DNA from: Pullichristensenella sp963930055
GTDB lineage: Bacteria; Bacillota; Clostridia; Christensenellales; Aristaeellaceae
NCBI GenBank assembly: GCA_963930055.1
Contig: CAWVKS010000003.1
Span: 62,001 to 126,000, forward strand
Direction: 5' to 3'
DNA length: 64,000 nucleotides
This document shows positions 48,359-56,683 of the stretch, one piece after another. The translations under genes and the position numbers were made by a program. Every line of letters begins with the position of its first letter. The stretch's first letter is position 1. The notes under the pieces are model-generated. The model was not told the DNA's origin. It saw nothing but the letters and a program-made list of their open reading frames with translations, and made no database searches.

Positions 48359-49183
48359 ATGAAGAAGATCATGAGCATGCTGCTGGTTCTTTCCATGCTG
48401 CTGATGGGCGCGGCCATGGCCGAGTCCGAGACCCTGACGATGGCGACCAACGCCGCCTTCCCGCCCTATGAGTATTACGACGATGAGACCGGCGAAGTCA
48501 CCGGCATCGACGTGGAGATCGCCCAGGCCATCTGCGACAAGCTCGGCTACGGCCTCGAAGTCGTGGACGCGGACTTTGACTCCCTCGTTCCCGGAGTGCA
48601 GTCCGGCAAGTACGATTTCAGCATGGCCGGCATGACCGTCACCGAGGACCGCCTGCAGTCCGTCAACTTCTCCGACACCTACGCCACCGGCGTTCAGGTG
48701 GTCATCGTTCCCGAGGATTCCGCCATCACCAGCGTTGACGACCTCTTTGCCGAGGGCGCGGACAACGCCGTGGGCGTGCAGCAGGGCACGACTGGCGACA
48801 TCTACGCCACGGGCGACATCGAAGAAGCCGGCCTCGGCTCCGTCGAGCGCTTCAAGACCGGCACCGACGCCGTGCTTGCGCTGACCACCGGCAAGATCGA
48901 CTGCGTCATCATCGACAACGAGCCCGCCAAGAACTTCGTGGCCGCCAACGAAGGCCTGAAGATCCTCGATACCGAGTACATCGTCGAGGAGTACGCCGCC
49001 TGCTTCGCCAAGGAGAACACCGAGCTGCTCGAGGCGTTCAACACCGCGCTGGCCGAGCTGACCGAGGACGGCACCATCCCGGCCATCATCGAGAAGTACA
49101 TCCCCTCTGAGGAAGCCGCCGAGGAAGCGCCTGCCGAGGCCGCCGCTGAGGAAGCGCCCGCCGAGGAAGCCGCCGCGGAATAA
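48359..49183 (+). CDS. Polar amino-acid ABC substrate-binding protein
   Basis: A 274-residue SBP_bac_3 protein. The signal peptide is MKKIMSMLLVLSMLLMGAAMA, then LTMATNAAFPPYEYYDDETGEVTGIDVEIAQAI, KYDFSMAGMTVTEDR and KTGTDAVLALTTGKIDCVIIDNEPA. The last 25 residues are a low-complexity tail of E, A and P, unusual for this family. ATG 48359 follows GGAGGCTGAAACC. It feeds the permease at 49278 and the ATPase at 49996. Confidence 0.93.
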   Translation: MKKIMSMLLVLSMLLMGAAMAESETLTMATNAAFPPYEYYDDETGEVTGIDVEIAQAICDKLGYGLEVVDADFDSLVPGVQSGKYDFSMAGMTVTEDRLQSVNFSDTYATGVQVVIVPEDSAITSVDDLFAEGADNAVGVQQGTTGDIYATGDIEEAGLGSVERFKTGTDAVLALTTGKIDCVIIDNEPAKNFVAANEGLKILDTEYIVEEYAACFAKENTELLEAFNTALAELTEDGTIPAIIEKYIPSEEAAEEAPAEAAAEEAPAEEAAAE

Positions 49184-49206
49184 CGTCCTGACTGGTTGAT
49201 ACGCAG

Positions 49207-49236
49207 ATAGGGGAGCGCGCAAACGCCCCCTATTTG
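49207..49236 (+). terminator. Intercistronic hairpin after the binding-protein gene
   Basis: ATAGGGG (49207-49213) and CCCCTAT (49227-49233) form a stem followed by TTG. It lies between binding-protein and permease genes, as in the lysine-type operon. Confidence 0.5.
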
Positions 49237-49277
49237 CGCGCATAGGACGACTGCAAGCGACGTGAGGAGGGACTTTT

Positions 49278-50006
49278 TTGGCAGAGTGGTTTGCGTCGGT
49301 CAAGGCCGAGTTTGAACTGAACTTCATCAAGGCCGACCGCTGGGAATATCTCGTCACCGGCCTTGGGAACACGCTGCTTCTGACGCTGGTGGCATTGATC
49401 GTCGGCGTGCTCATCGGCGTGGTGGTGGCGGCGGTGCGCTCCACCTACGACAAGACCGCCGAGACGGCGCGGCCCAGCTTCGGCCGCCGCGTGTTCGGCT
49501 TTTTCAACGGCCTGTGCAAGGTCTATCTGACCGTTGTGCGCGGCACGCCTGTGGTCGTGCAGGTGATGATCTTCTTCTACGTCATCTTCGCCACCGCCAA
49601 GGACGGCACCATGGTGGCGGCGCTGGCGTTCGGCATCAACTCCGGCGCCTACGTGGCCGAGATCATCCGCGGCGGCATCATGTCCATCGACAACGGCCAG
49701 TTCGAGGCCGGCCGCAGTCTGGGCTTCAACTATTTGCAGACCATGCGCTACATCATCGTGCCGCAGACGATCAAAAACGTGCTGCCCTCGCTGATGAACG
49801 AGTTCATCGCCCTTCTGAAGGAGACTTCGGTGGCGGGCTATGTGGCCGTGCAGGACCTGACCAAGGCGGGCGACATCATCCGTAGCCGCACCTATTCGGC
49901 GTTCATGCCGCTGATCGCGGTGGCGCTGATCTACCTGATCGTGGTCATGTTCTTCACCTGGCTGGTCGGCAAGCTGGAAAGGAGGCTGCGCGCAAGTGAT
50001 CACTGA
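49278..50006 (+). CDS. Polar amino-acid ABC permease
   Basis: A 242-residue HisMQ-type permease with a TTG start seven bases after GAGGAGG. Helices begin with YLVTGLGNTLLLTLVALIVGVLIGVVVAAV; the EAA loop is EAGRSLGFNYLQTMRYIIVPQTIKNVLPSL. Its last codons overlap the ATPase start by 11 bases. It acts with the ATPase at 49996. Confidence 0.92.
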   Translation: MAEWFASVKAEFELNFIKADRWEYLVTGLGNTLLLTLVALIVGVLIGVVVAAVRSTYDKTAETARPSFGRRVFGFFNGLCKVYLTVVRGTPVVVQVMIFFYVIFATAKDGTMVAALAFGINSGAYVAEIIRGGIMSIDNGQFEAGRSLGFNYLQTMRYIIVPQTIKNVLPSLMNEFIALLKETSVAGYVAVQDLTKAGDIIRSRTYSAFMPLIAVALIYLIVVMFFTWLVGKLERRLRASDH

Positions 50007-50739
50007 TGCCATCATCACCGTGGAGGGCCTGTACAAGGAGTTCGGCCACGGCAAGGTCCACGCCCTCAACGGCGTGGACGCGCAGGTGCGCAAGGGCGAG
50101 GTGCTGGTGGTCATCGGCCCCTCGGGAAGCGGCAAGAGCACCTTTCTGCGCTGCCTGAACCTGCTGGAGTTGCCCACCAAAGGCAAGATCACCTTTGAAG
50201 GCGTGGACATCACCGACAGCAAGGTGAACATCAACATCCACCGCCAGAAGATGGGCATGGTCTTTCAGCACTTCAACCTCTTCCCCAACATGACGGTTCT
50301 GAAAAACCTCACCCTCGCCCCCCGCAAGCTCAAGGGCATGACGCAGCAGGCGGCGGACGAAAAGGCCATGGCGCTGCTTGCGCGCGTGGGCCTCGCCGAC
50401 CGCGCCGACGCCTATCCCAACCAGCTCTCCGGCGGCCAGAAACAGCGCATCGCCATCGTGCGGGCGCTGGCCATGGACCCGGAAGTGATGCTCTTTGACG
50501 AGCCGACCTCGGCGCTCGACCCGGAGATGGTCGGCGAAGTGCTGGAGGTCATGAAGGCCTTGGCCCGCGAGGGCATGACCATGGTGGTCGTCACCCACGA
50601 AATGGGCTTCGCCCGCGAGGTGGCCGACCGCGTGATGTTCATGGACGAGGGCAAGGTCATGGAGGAAAACACCCCCGAAAACCTCTTTGGCAACCCCCAG
50701 ACGCAGCGCGCGCAGGAATTTTTAAGCAAGCTGCTGTAA
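49996..50739 (+). CDS. Polar amino-acid ABC ATPase
   Basis: A 247-residue GlnQ/HisP-type ATPase. Walker A is GPSGSGKST, the signature LSGGQKQR and Walker B LFDEPTSALDPE. The GTG at 49996 follows AAGGAGG eight bases upstream, inside the permease gene. The ligand of this importer is unknown; no riboswitch precedes it. Confidence 0.94.
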   Translation: MITDAIITVEGLYKEFGHGKVHALNGVDAQVRKGEVLVVIGPSGSGKSTFLRCLNLLELPTKGKITFEGVDITDSKVNINIHRQKMGMVFQHFNLFPNMTVLKNLTLAPRKLKGMTQQAADEKAMALLARVGLADRADAYPNQLSGGQKQRIAIVRALAMDPEVMLFDEPTSALDPEMVGEVLEVMKALAREGMTMVVVTHEMGFAREVADRVMFMDEGKVMEENTPENLFGNPQTQRAQEFLSKLL

Positions 50740-50797
50740 GCGAAAGGCGGCCGGGCAAGCGTCCGGCGGCCCTGCCATACGAAATGCGAGGACAGCC

Positions 50798-51340
50798 ATG
50801 CAACAGGGCAGGATACTGATCGTCACAGGCTCGCCGGGAACGGGAAAGACCACCGCCGCGGCGCTGGTCGCTCAACAGACCAGTCTGGAAAAGTCCGTCC
50901 ACATGCACACGGACGACTTTTACCATTATCTCAGCAAGGGATATATCGCGCCGCACCTGCCGGCGTCCAACGGGCAAAACCGCGTCGTCATCGAAGCGTT
51001 TCTCGAAGCCGCGAAGCGCTTTGCCCGCGGCGGATACGACGTGGTGGTGGACGGCATCGTCGGCCCGTGGTTTTTGCAGCCGTGGAAGCAGGCGGCACGG
51101 GAGGGCTATGAAGTCCACTATCTCGTCCTGCGCGCCAGCAGGGAAGAAACGCTCAAACGCGCGACCGGGCGCGCCAAGCTGAACAGGGAAACGAACATCG
51201 AACTGGTGGAGACCATGTGGGAGCAGTTCGCCGATCTGGGAGAATACGAGCGCAACGCGATCGACACGACGCACCTCACCATCCGCGACACCGTCTCCGC
51301 CATCCGAAAGAAGGTCGCGGAGAAAACGACGCTGCTTTAG
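50798..51340 (+). CDS. P-loop kinase-like ATPase of unknown function
   Basis: A 180-residue AAA_33/zeta-like P-loop protein. Walker A is VTGSPGTGKTTAAA (residues 9-22), HMHTDDFYHYL follows as in small-molecule kinases, and the segment VVVDGIVGPWFLQPW is the second core strand. LRASREETLKRATGR resembles a lid. Chloramphenicol phosphotransferase-like and zeta-like proteins share this layout; no antitoxin gene is adjacent. The start has GCGAGGACAGCC upstream. Function is not assigned. Confidence 0.75.
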   Translation: MQQGRILIVTGSPGTGKTTAAALVAQQTSLEKSVHMHTDDFYHYLSKGYIAPHLPASNGQNRVVIEAFLEAAKRFARGGYDVVVDGIVGPWFLQPWKQAAREGYEVHYLVLRASREETLKRATGRAKLNRETNIELVETMWEQFADLGEYERNAIDTTHLTIRDTVSAIRKKVAEKTTLL

Positions 51341-51374
51341 CGCGCACAGGCCGGAAGAGAAGGAGGCCCCACCC

Positions 51375-51707
51375 ATGCGACCCAATATCGCTTACTGCGG
51401 GCTGGACTGCGAACAGTGCGACGCCTATATCGCCACGCTTCATGACGATCAGGCGCTGCGGGAAAAGACCGCCAGACTCTGGGCGGAACTCAACCATGCG
51501 CCCATTTTGCCCGAGCATATCAACTGTCAGGGCTGCCGCGCGGACGGGGCAAAAACCGTGTTCTGCGAACAGCTCTGCGCCGTCCGCCGCTGCGCTCGGC
51601 AAAGAGGCGCGGCTACCTGCGGCGACTGCCCGGAGATGGAAAGTTGCCCGACCGTGGGCGCCATCTTCGCCAATGCTCCGCAGGCGAAGAAAAACCTGAT
51701 GGGCTGA
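51375..51707 (+). CDS. DUF3795 Cys-rich protein
   Basis: A 110-residue protein with about ten cysteines: AYCGLDCEQCDAYIAT, NCQGCRADGAKTVFC, QLCAVRRCARQRGAATCGDC and ESCPTVG. This is the DUF3795 pattern, thought to bind metal, with no known function. GAAGGAGGCCCCACCC precedes the ATG. It lies 34 bases after the kinase-like gene and may be co-transcribed. Confidence 0.88.
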   Translation: MRPNIAYCGLDCEQCDAYIATLHDDQALREKTARLWAELNHAPILPEHINCQGCRADGAKTVFCEQLCAVRRCARQRGAATCGDCPEMESCPTVGAIFANAPQAKKNLMG

Positions 51708-51753
51708 ACGCCCTCTCTACAAAGAAGCCGCCGGACGAACGCTTGCCCGGCTT

Positions 51754-51854
51754 CAGAGCGCTGATAAAGCCCACAAACGCAAAAATCGCCCTGATTTACA
51801 TTAAATCAGACGCGATTTTTGCTTCCTTGGCTTGAGGGCTTTTTCAACGCTCTG
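51754..51854 (+). repeat. Dispersed structured repeat, copy D (101 bp, short form)
   Basis: It keeps the outer stem (AGAGCG/CGCTCT, AAAGCCC/GGGCTTT) and the first hairpin (GCAAAAATCGC/GCGATTTTTGC around CTGAT/ATCAG) but lacks the inner 72-bp module of copy C. The missing part lies between two GCTTCC direct repeats present in copy C. It sits between DUF3795 and the ligA end. Confidence 0.8.
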
Positions 51855-51861
51855 GCTGTCT

Positions 51862-53811
51862 CTATTCTTCTTTCAGCATCGCCAACAGCCCCGCCTCGTC
51901 CACCACGAGGATGCCCAGCTCCTGCGCCTTGGCCAGCTTGCTGCCGGCGGCCTCGCCGGCCACCACGAAGCTGGTCTTTTTGGAGACGCTGCCCGCGGCC
52001 TTGCCGCCGTTTTGCACGATCAGTTCCTCGGCCTCCTTGCGCGAGAGCGTCGGCAGCGTGCCGGTGACCACCACGGTCTTGCCCGCCAGCGCCTGCCCCG
52101 CGGGGGCCTCGTCCCACACGGGCGTTACGCCCGCCGCCAGCAGCGCGTCCAGTTCCTCGCGGCAGAGCGGGTCGGCAAAGTAGCCGAGAATGGAGTCGGC
52201 CACGATCTCACCCACCTCGTCGATGGCCAGCAGATCGTCGCGCCCCGCCTTTTGGAGCGCTTCCAGCGAGCCGAAGCGCGCGGCCAGATCGCGCGCCGTC
52301 TTGCGGCCCACGTTGGGGATGCCGATGGCGAAGATGAAGCGGTCGAGCGCGCGGCCCCGGCTGGCGGCGATGGCGTTTACAAGGTTCTCCGCCTTCTTCT
52401 CGCCAAAGCGCTCCAAAGCGGCAAGCTGTTCCCTGGTCAGCGCGTAGAGGTCGGCGCAGCGATGCGCCAGCCCCGCGTCGATGAGCTGCGCGGCGGTCTT
52501 TTCGGAAAAGGTCTCGATGTCCATGGCGTCGCGCCCGGCGAAGTGGGCAAGGCGCATCACCAGTTGCGGCTTGCAGCCCTCGCGGTTTTCACAGAACAGG
52601 TGCGCGCCGCGCTCCACCAGAACGCTTCCGCAGGCGGGGCAGAGGGTGGGCTTTTCGATGTCCTTCTCCCCCGGCACGTACTCGTCCACGCGCCCCATGA
52701 TCTCGGGGATGACCTCGTTGGAGCGCCGGATCCACACCTTCGCGCCCACGCGCACGCGCTTGCGCAGTATGTCGCCGTAGTTGTTGAGCGTGGCGCGGCG
52801 GATGGTCGCCCCCGCCAGTTCCACGGGGCTGACGATGGCGATGGGCGTGAGCTTGCCCGTGCGCCCCAGTTGCCAGTCCACCTGTTCCAACGTGGCGGTG
52901 GCTTCCTCGGCCTCGAATTTGTAGGCCACGGCCCAGCGGGGGAACTTGTCCGTGTTGCCCAGCCGCTCGCGCACGGCAAAGTCGGTGATCTTCACCACCG
53001 CGCCGTCGATCATGTAGTCGAGGTCGGCGCGGTCTTCCTCGATCCGGTGGATGATGGCGAGCGCTTCCTCCAGCGAAGCGGCGCGCTGTTCGCAGGCGGG
53101 CACGGGGATGCGGTTTTCGCGCAGAAAGTCGAGCATCTCCCACTGGCTGGAAAGCGTCCTGCCCTCCAGATAGCCCACGTCGTAAAAGCGCGCGTCCAGA
53201 TGGCGCGAGGCGGTCACGGCGGGGTCGAGGTTGCGCAGCGCCCCGGCGGCGGCGTTGCGGGGGTTTTTCAGCGGCTCCGCGGCCGTCCTGTTGTAGGCGT
53301 TGAAGGCGGAGATGGGCATGTAGCACTCGCCATGTACCTCCATGCGCCCCTTGAAGGGGATGGAGAGCGGCACGGAGCGGATGGTCAGCACCTGCGGCAA
53401 AATCTCTTCGCCGACGATGCCGTTGCCGCGCGTGGCTGCGCCCACCAGTTGGCCATTTTCATAGGTGAGGTTGATGGTCAGACCATCGAACTTGTGTTCG
53501 ACGACATACTCCACCGGCTCCGCGGCCAGTTTGTCCGCGCGCGCCGCCCATTCGCGCAGCGCCCCTTCGCTCTGCGCCTTGTCCAGACTCCACAGCCGCG
53601 CCAGATGCGTGTGCTGCTCGAAGTTCGCCAGCGGCTGCGCGCCCACGCGGCGGGTGGGGGAGTCTGGCAGGCGCTCGCCCGTTTCCTCCTCCATGCGGCG
53701 CAGTTCGTCGTATTTTTTGTCCCACTCGGCGTCGGAAATGGTCGGCTCGCCCAGCGTGTAATACTGGTAGGCCGTCTCGTTGAGGTAGTCCACCAGCGCG
53801 CGCATATCCAT
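51862..53811 (-). CDS. ligA: NAD-dependent DNA ligase LigA
   Basis: A 649-residue ligase. The adenylation lysine is K107 in VVEHKFDGLTINL, the OB and zinc-finger domains follow (CPACGSVLVERGAHLFCENREGC), then helix-hairpin-helix repeats (GIPNVGRKTARDLA) and a C-terminal BRCT domain (GKTVVVTGTLPTLSRKEAEELI). The usual EL-K-I-DG is EHKFDG. ATG 53811 follows GGAGGGGACGCTT. It is the last gene of yerC-pcrA-ligA. Confidence 0.97.
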   Translation of the reverse strand: MDMRALVDYLNETAYQYYTLGEPTISDAEWDKKYDELRRMEEETGERLPDSPTRRVGAQPLANFEQHTHLARLWSLDKAQSEGALREWAARADKLAAEPVEYVVEHKFDGLTINLTYENGQLVGAATRGNGIVGEEILPQVLTIRSVPLSIPFKGRMEVHGECYMPISAFNAYNRTAAEPLKNPRNAAAGALRNLDPAVTASRHLDARFYDVGYLEGRTLSSQWEMLDFLRENRIPVPACEQRAASLEEALAIIHRIEEDRADLDYMIDGAVVKITDFAVRERLGNTDKFPRWAVAYKFEAEEATATLEQVDWQLGRTGKLTPIAIVSPVELAGATIRRATLNNYGDILRKRVRVGAKVWIRRSNEVIPEIMGRVDEYVPGEKDIEKPTLCPACGSVLVERGAHLFCENREGCKPQLVMRLAHFAGRDAMDIETFSEKTAAQLIDAGLAHRCADLYALTREQLAALERFGEKKAENLVNAIAASRGRALDRFIFAIGIPNVGRKTARDLAARFGSLEALQKAGRDDLLAIDEVGEIVADSILGYFADPLCREELDALLAAGVTPVWDEAPAGQALAGKTVVVTGTLPTLSRKEAEELIVQNGGKAAGSVSKKTSFVVAGEAAGSKLAKAQELGILVVDEAGLLAMLKEE

Positions 53812-53833
53812 AAGCGTCCCCTCCGCGGTTTTA

Positions 53834-56086
53834 TTATTTGCCCACTTTGACGATGGGCGCGGCATTGGCGGCAAAGAGTTTTTCCTGCCCGTCCTCGAAC
53901 TTCACGCGCACGCGCTGCCCATCGCCGCTGCCGCTCACTTCCGTGACCACGCCGCGCTTGAACACGCGGTGCATCACCTCATCACCCACGGAAAACAACG
54001 TCGCCGCCTGCACCGCCCTCGCCTGCGAGGGCACGAAGCCCTTGGTGACGCCAGGGATGCCCAGCGCCCCGCCGCCGACCCTGGGCGCGCTCCACATCGG
54101 CTTCACCGCCCGCTTTTCCACCGGCGCGTGTTGCGGCGGCGGTACGGTGCGCACGCTCTCGCGCCCGCCCGCGCGCCCACGTTCCAACACGCGCGGCGGC
54201 AACTCGCTCAAAAAGCGCGAAGGCTCGTTGGCGTTGCGGGCGTTGTAGAGCATGCGCGTGTGCGCGCAGGAAAGACAGAGCTTCTTCCGCGCCCGCGTGA
54301 TGCCCACGTAGCACAGCCGCCGCTCCTCCTCGAGTTGATCCTCGTCCATCAGCGCGCGGGAGATGGGGAAGATGTTCTCCTCCATGCCGGCGAGGAACAC
54401 CGCGTCGAACTCCAGGCCCTTGGCGGCGTGCAGCGTCATCAGCGTCACCGCGCCGCGCTGTTCCTCCATGCCGTCCAGGTCGGTCATCAGCGCCACGTTT
54501 TCGAGAAAGTCGGTCATGCCGCCCTCGGGGTTGAGGCGCTCAAAGTCCGTCACCGCGCCGCGCAGTTCCTCGATGTTCTCCAGCCGCGCGGTATTTTCGT
54601 CGCTGGGCGCGGCCTCGTACTGGCGCGCGTAGCCGGTTTTCTCCAGCAGCGTATCGAGAAATTCCGAGGGCTTCTGCTCATACAGCGCCTCGGTCAGGTC
54701 GATCATCATCTCGGCAAAGCCGCGCACCGCCGTGGCCGCGCGCGCGGAGAGCGGCACGTTGTCCACATCCAGCGCGGCGCTGAGCAGCGAAAGGCCGTTT
54801 TCGCGGCCGTATTCCAGCAGCGCCTCCACGGTGCTGTCGCCAATGGCGCGCCTGGGCTCGTTGATGATACGGCGGGTGGAGATGTCATCGTCCGGGTTGA
54901 CCAGCGCGCGCATGTAGGCGATGATGTCCTTGACCTCCTTGCGGTCGTAGAACTTCAGCCCGCCATAGACGCGGTAGGCCGTGCCCGAGCGCACGAACGC
55001 CTCTTCCAGCACGCGCGACTGGGCGTTGGTGCGGTAGAGCACCGCCACCTGCCCCGCGCCGTATCTCTGCGCCTCCCGCCGCGCCATGGCGGCGATGAAG
55101 GCGGCCTCGTCGCGCTCGTCGAGGGCGCGGTAGAGGGTGATCTTTTCTCCCTCGCCGGCCTCCGTCCACAGCGCCTTTTCCTTGCGCCCCCGGTTGTGGG
55201 CGATGACCTGGTTGGCGGCGTCGAGTATGTTGGCGGTGGAGCGGTAGTTCTGTTCCAGTTTGACCACTTTGGCGTCGGGAAAATCCTTTTCAAAATCGAG
55301 TATGTTGCGGATGTCCGCCCCGCGCCAGCCGTAGATGGACTGATCGTCGTCGCCAACCACGCAGAGGTTGCGCTTCTCACCCGCGAGCAGGCGCACCAGT
55401 TCGTACTGCGCGGCGTTGGTGTCCTGATACTCGTCCACCAGTATGTAGTCAAAGCGGTTTCGATAATAGTCGAGCACAGGCGGTTGGCTGGCCAGCAGTT
55501 CCAGCGTTTTGAGCAGCAAATCGTCAAAGTCGAGGGCGTTGTTGCCGCGCAGGCCATCCTCATAGCGGGCGTAGACCTCGCTTAAGTGCTTGTTGCGGAA
55601 ACTGTCGCCCGCGTCCTTGAGCCACTCCGCGGGGGTGAGCATGCGGTTCTTGGCGTCGGAGATCACCGCGCGCACCTGCCGGGGCGGGTATTCCTTGTCG
55701 GACAGGTTCAGCTCCTTCAAGATGGACTTGATGAGCGTGAGCCGGTCGTCCTCGTCGTAGATGGCGAACTGGCGCTTGTAGCCCAGTTTTTCGATGTCGC
55801 GCCGCAATATGCGCGCGCAGCAGGCGTGGAAGGTGGACACCCACACTTCCGCCGCCTCCGCCCCGGCAAGTTTGGCTATGCGCTCGGCCATCTCCTTGGC
55901 GGCCTTGTTGGTGAATGTGATGGCCAGTATCTTCCACGGCGGCACGCCGTCCTCGATCAGTTTGGCCACGCGGTAGGTGAGCACGCGCGTCTTGCCGCTG
56001 CCCGCGCCGGCGAGCACGAGAAGCGGCCCCCCGGTGGTCTCCACCGCGAGGCGCTGCTGGGGGTTGAGCAATGCAAGGTCGATCAT
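53834..56086 (-). CDS. pcrA: ATP-dependent DNA helicase PcrA/UvrD
   Basis: A 750-residue superfamily 1 helicase. The Q motif is LNPQQRLAVE, Walker A GAGSGKTR (27-34), ILVDEYQDTNAAQYELV, VVGDDDQSIYGWRGAD and the C-terminal VTLMTLHAAKGLEFDAVFL. The C-terminus ends in a Tudor-like domain (GDEVMHRVFKRGVVTEV). Its ATG overlaps the yerC stop. PcrA before ligA is the standard Firmicutes order. Confidence 0.97.
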   Translation of the reverse strand: MIDLALLNPQQRLAVETTGGPLLVLAGAGSGKTRVLTYRVAKLIEDGVPPWKILAITFTNKAAKEMAERIAKLAGAEAAEVWVSTFHACCARILRRDIEKLGYKRQFAIYDEDDRLTLIKSILKELNLSDKEYPPRQVRAVISDAKNRMLTPAEWLKDAGDSFRNKHLSEVYARYEDGLRGNNALDFDDLLLKTLELLASQPPVLDYYRNRFDYILVDEYQDTNAAQYELVRLLAGEKRNLCVVGDDDQSIYGWRGADIRNILDFEKDFPDAKVVKLEQNYRSTANILDAANQVIAHNRGRKEKALWTEAGEGEKITLYRALDERDEAAFIAAMARREAQRYGAGQVAVLYRTNAQSRVLEEAFVRSGTAYRVYGGLKFYDRKEVKDIIAYMRALVNPDDDISTRRIINEPRRAIGDSTVEALLEYGRENGLSLLSAALDVDNVPLSARAATAVRGFAEMMIDLTEALYEQKPSEFLDTLLEKTGYARQYEAAPSDENTARLENIEELRGAVTDFERLNPEGGMTDFLENVALMTDLDGMEEQRGAVTLMTLHAAKGLEFDAVFLAGMEENIFPISRALMDEDQLEEERRLCYVGITRARKKLCLSCAHTRMLYNARNANEPSRFLSELPPRVLERGRAGGRESVRTVPPPQHAPVEKRAVKPMWSAPRVGGGALGIPGVTKGFVPSQARAVQAATLFSVGDEVMHRVFKRGVVTEVSGSGDGQRVRVKFEDGQEKLFAANAAPIVKVGK

Positions 56087-56382
56087 TTTTCTTCCTCGGA
56101 AAGTTTTTCAAAGATGAGCTGGTAGCCGCCCGCGCCGTAGTTGAGGCAGCGGTTCACCCGCCCGATGGTGGCCGTGGAGACGCCCGTCTTTTCCACGATC
56201 TCGGAATAGGTGGCCTTGTCGCGCAGCATGAAGGCCACTTCCAGCCGCTGGGCAAGCTCGCCCACCTCGCGGATGGTCAAAAGGTCCTCCAGCACGCGGT
56301 AGGCCTCCTCTTCGCTGTTTAAGGACAAAAGCGCCCTGACCAGAACATCCGTGCGCTCGTTTTGCAGGCGGGATGTGAACAT
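56083..56382 (-). CDS. yerC: YerC/YecD TrpR-like regulator
   Basis: A 99-residue TrpR-superfamily protein with helix-turn-helix RDKATYSEIVEKTGVSTATIGRVNRCL. It precedes pcrA as in Bacillus. The regulated gene is unknown. GAGGGGTCGCC precedes the ATG. Confidence 0.92.
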   Translation of the reverse strand: MFTSRLQNERTDVLVRALLSLNSEEEAYRVLEDLLTIREVGELAQRLEVAFMLRDKATYSEIVEKTGVSTATIGRVNRCLNYGAGGYQLIFEKLSEEEK

Positions 56383-56398
56383 GGCGACCCCTCGCTTT

Positions 56399-56446
56399 CA
56401 TGCGTTAGCATGCAAACATTATACCGCGAAACCGCCGTCGCGTCAA
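56399..56446 (-). promoter_or_regulatory. yerC promoter with palindrome
   Basis: Minus-strand TTGACG (56441-56446) and TATAAT (56418-56423), 17-bp spacer. CATGC-GTTA-GCATG (56399-56412) lies just after the -10 box and is a candidate autoregulatory site. The rest of the gap to 56630 shows no gene or other signal. Confidence 0.65.
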
Positions 56447-56630
56447 CCGGCAAATGCGCCGCCGCGCGCCGCCCCGCCCGGCAGGCAATACGGGGCGCTT
56501 GACGGCACATACGACGCGCCGCCCTCCCTTCGCGCAACGGCGGCCATCCCCGCGCCAACCGCCGTCGGCATTGGCGCCGTTGGTTTCTTCTGCTCTCCTG
56601 CCCAACCGCCGCCGCGTGCCGGCCCCCGGC

Positions 56631-56665
56631 AAAAAAGTGGGGAGGCCCCTTGCGGAGCCTCCCCG
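56631..56665 (-). terminator. Terminator of the second sugar ABC operon
   Basis: On the minus strand GGGGAGGC pairs with GCCTCCCC and is followed by ACTTTTTT. Confidence 0.8.
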
Positions 56666-56683
56666 GTGTTAAGGAGGAATGGA

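Noticed and set aside
50798..51340. Zeta-type toxin of a toxin-antitoxin pair
   Set aside because: No epsilon-like antitoxin gene is next to it, and the fold is shared by many small-molecule kinases.
51832..55585. Long plus-strand frames opposite ligA and pcrA
   Set aside because: Both are antisense to highly conserved genes and show no signal or domain pattern.
56405..56632. A 75-codon minus frame between yerC and the sugar operon
   Set aside because: Arg/Gly-rich composition, no ribosome binding site, and it overlaps the yerC promoter.
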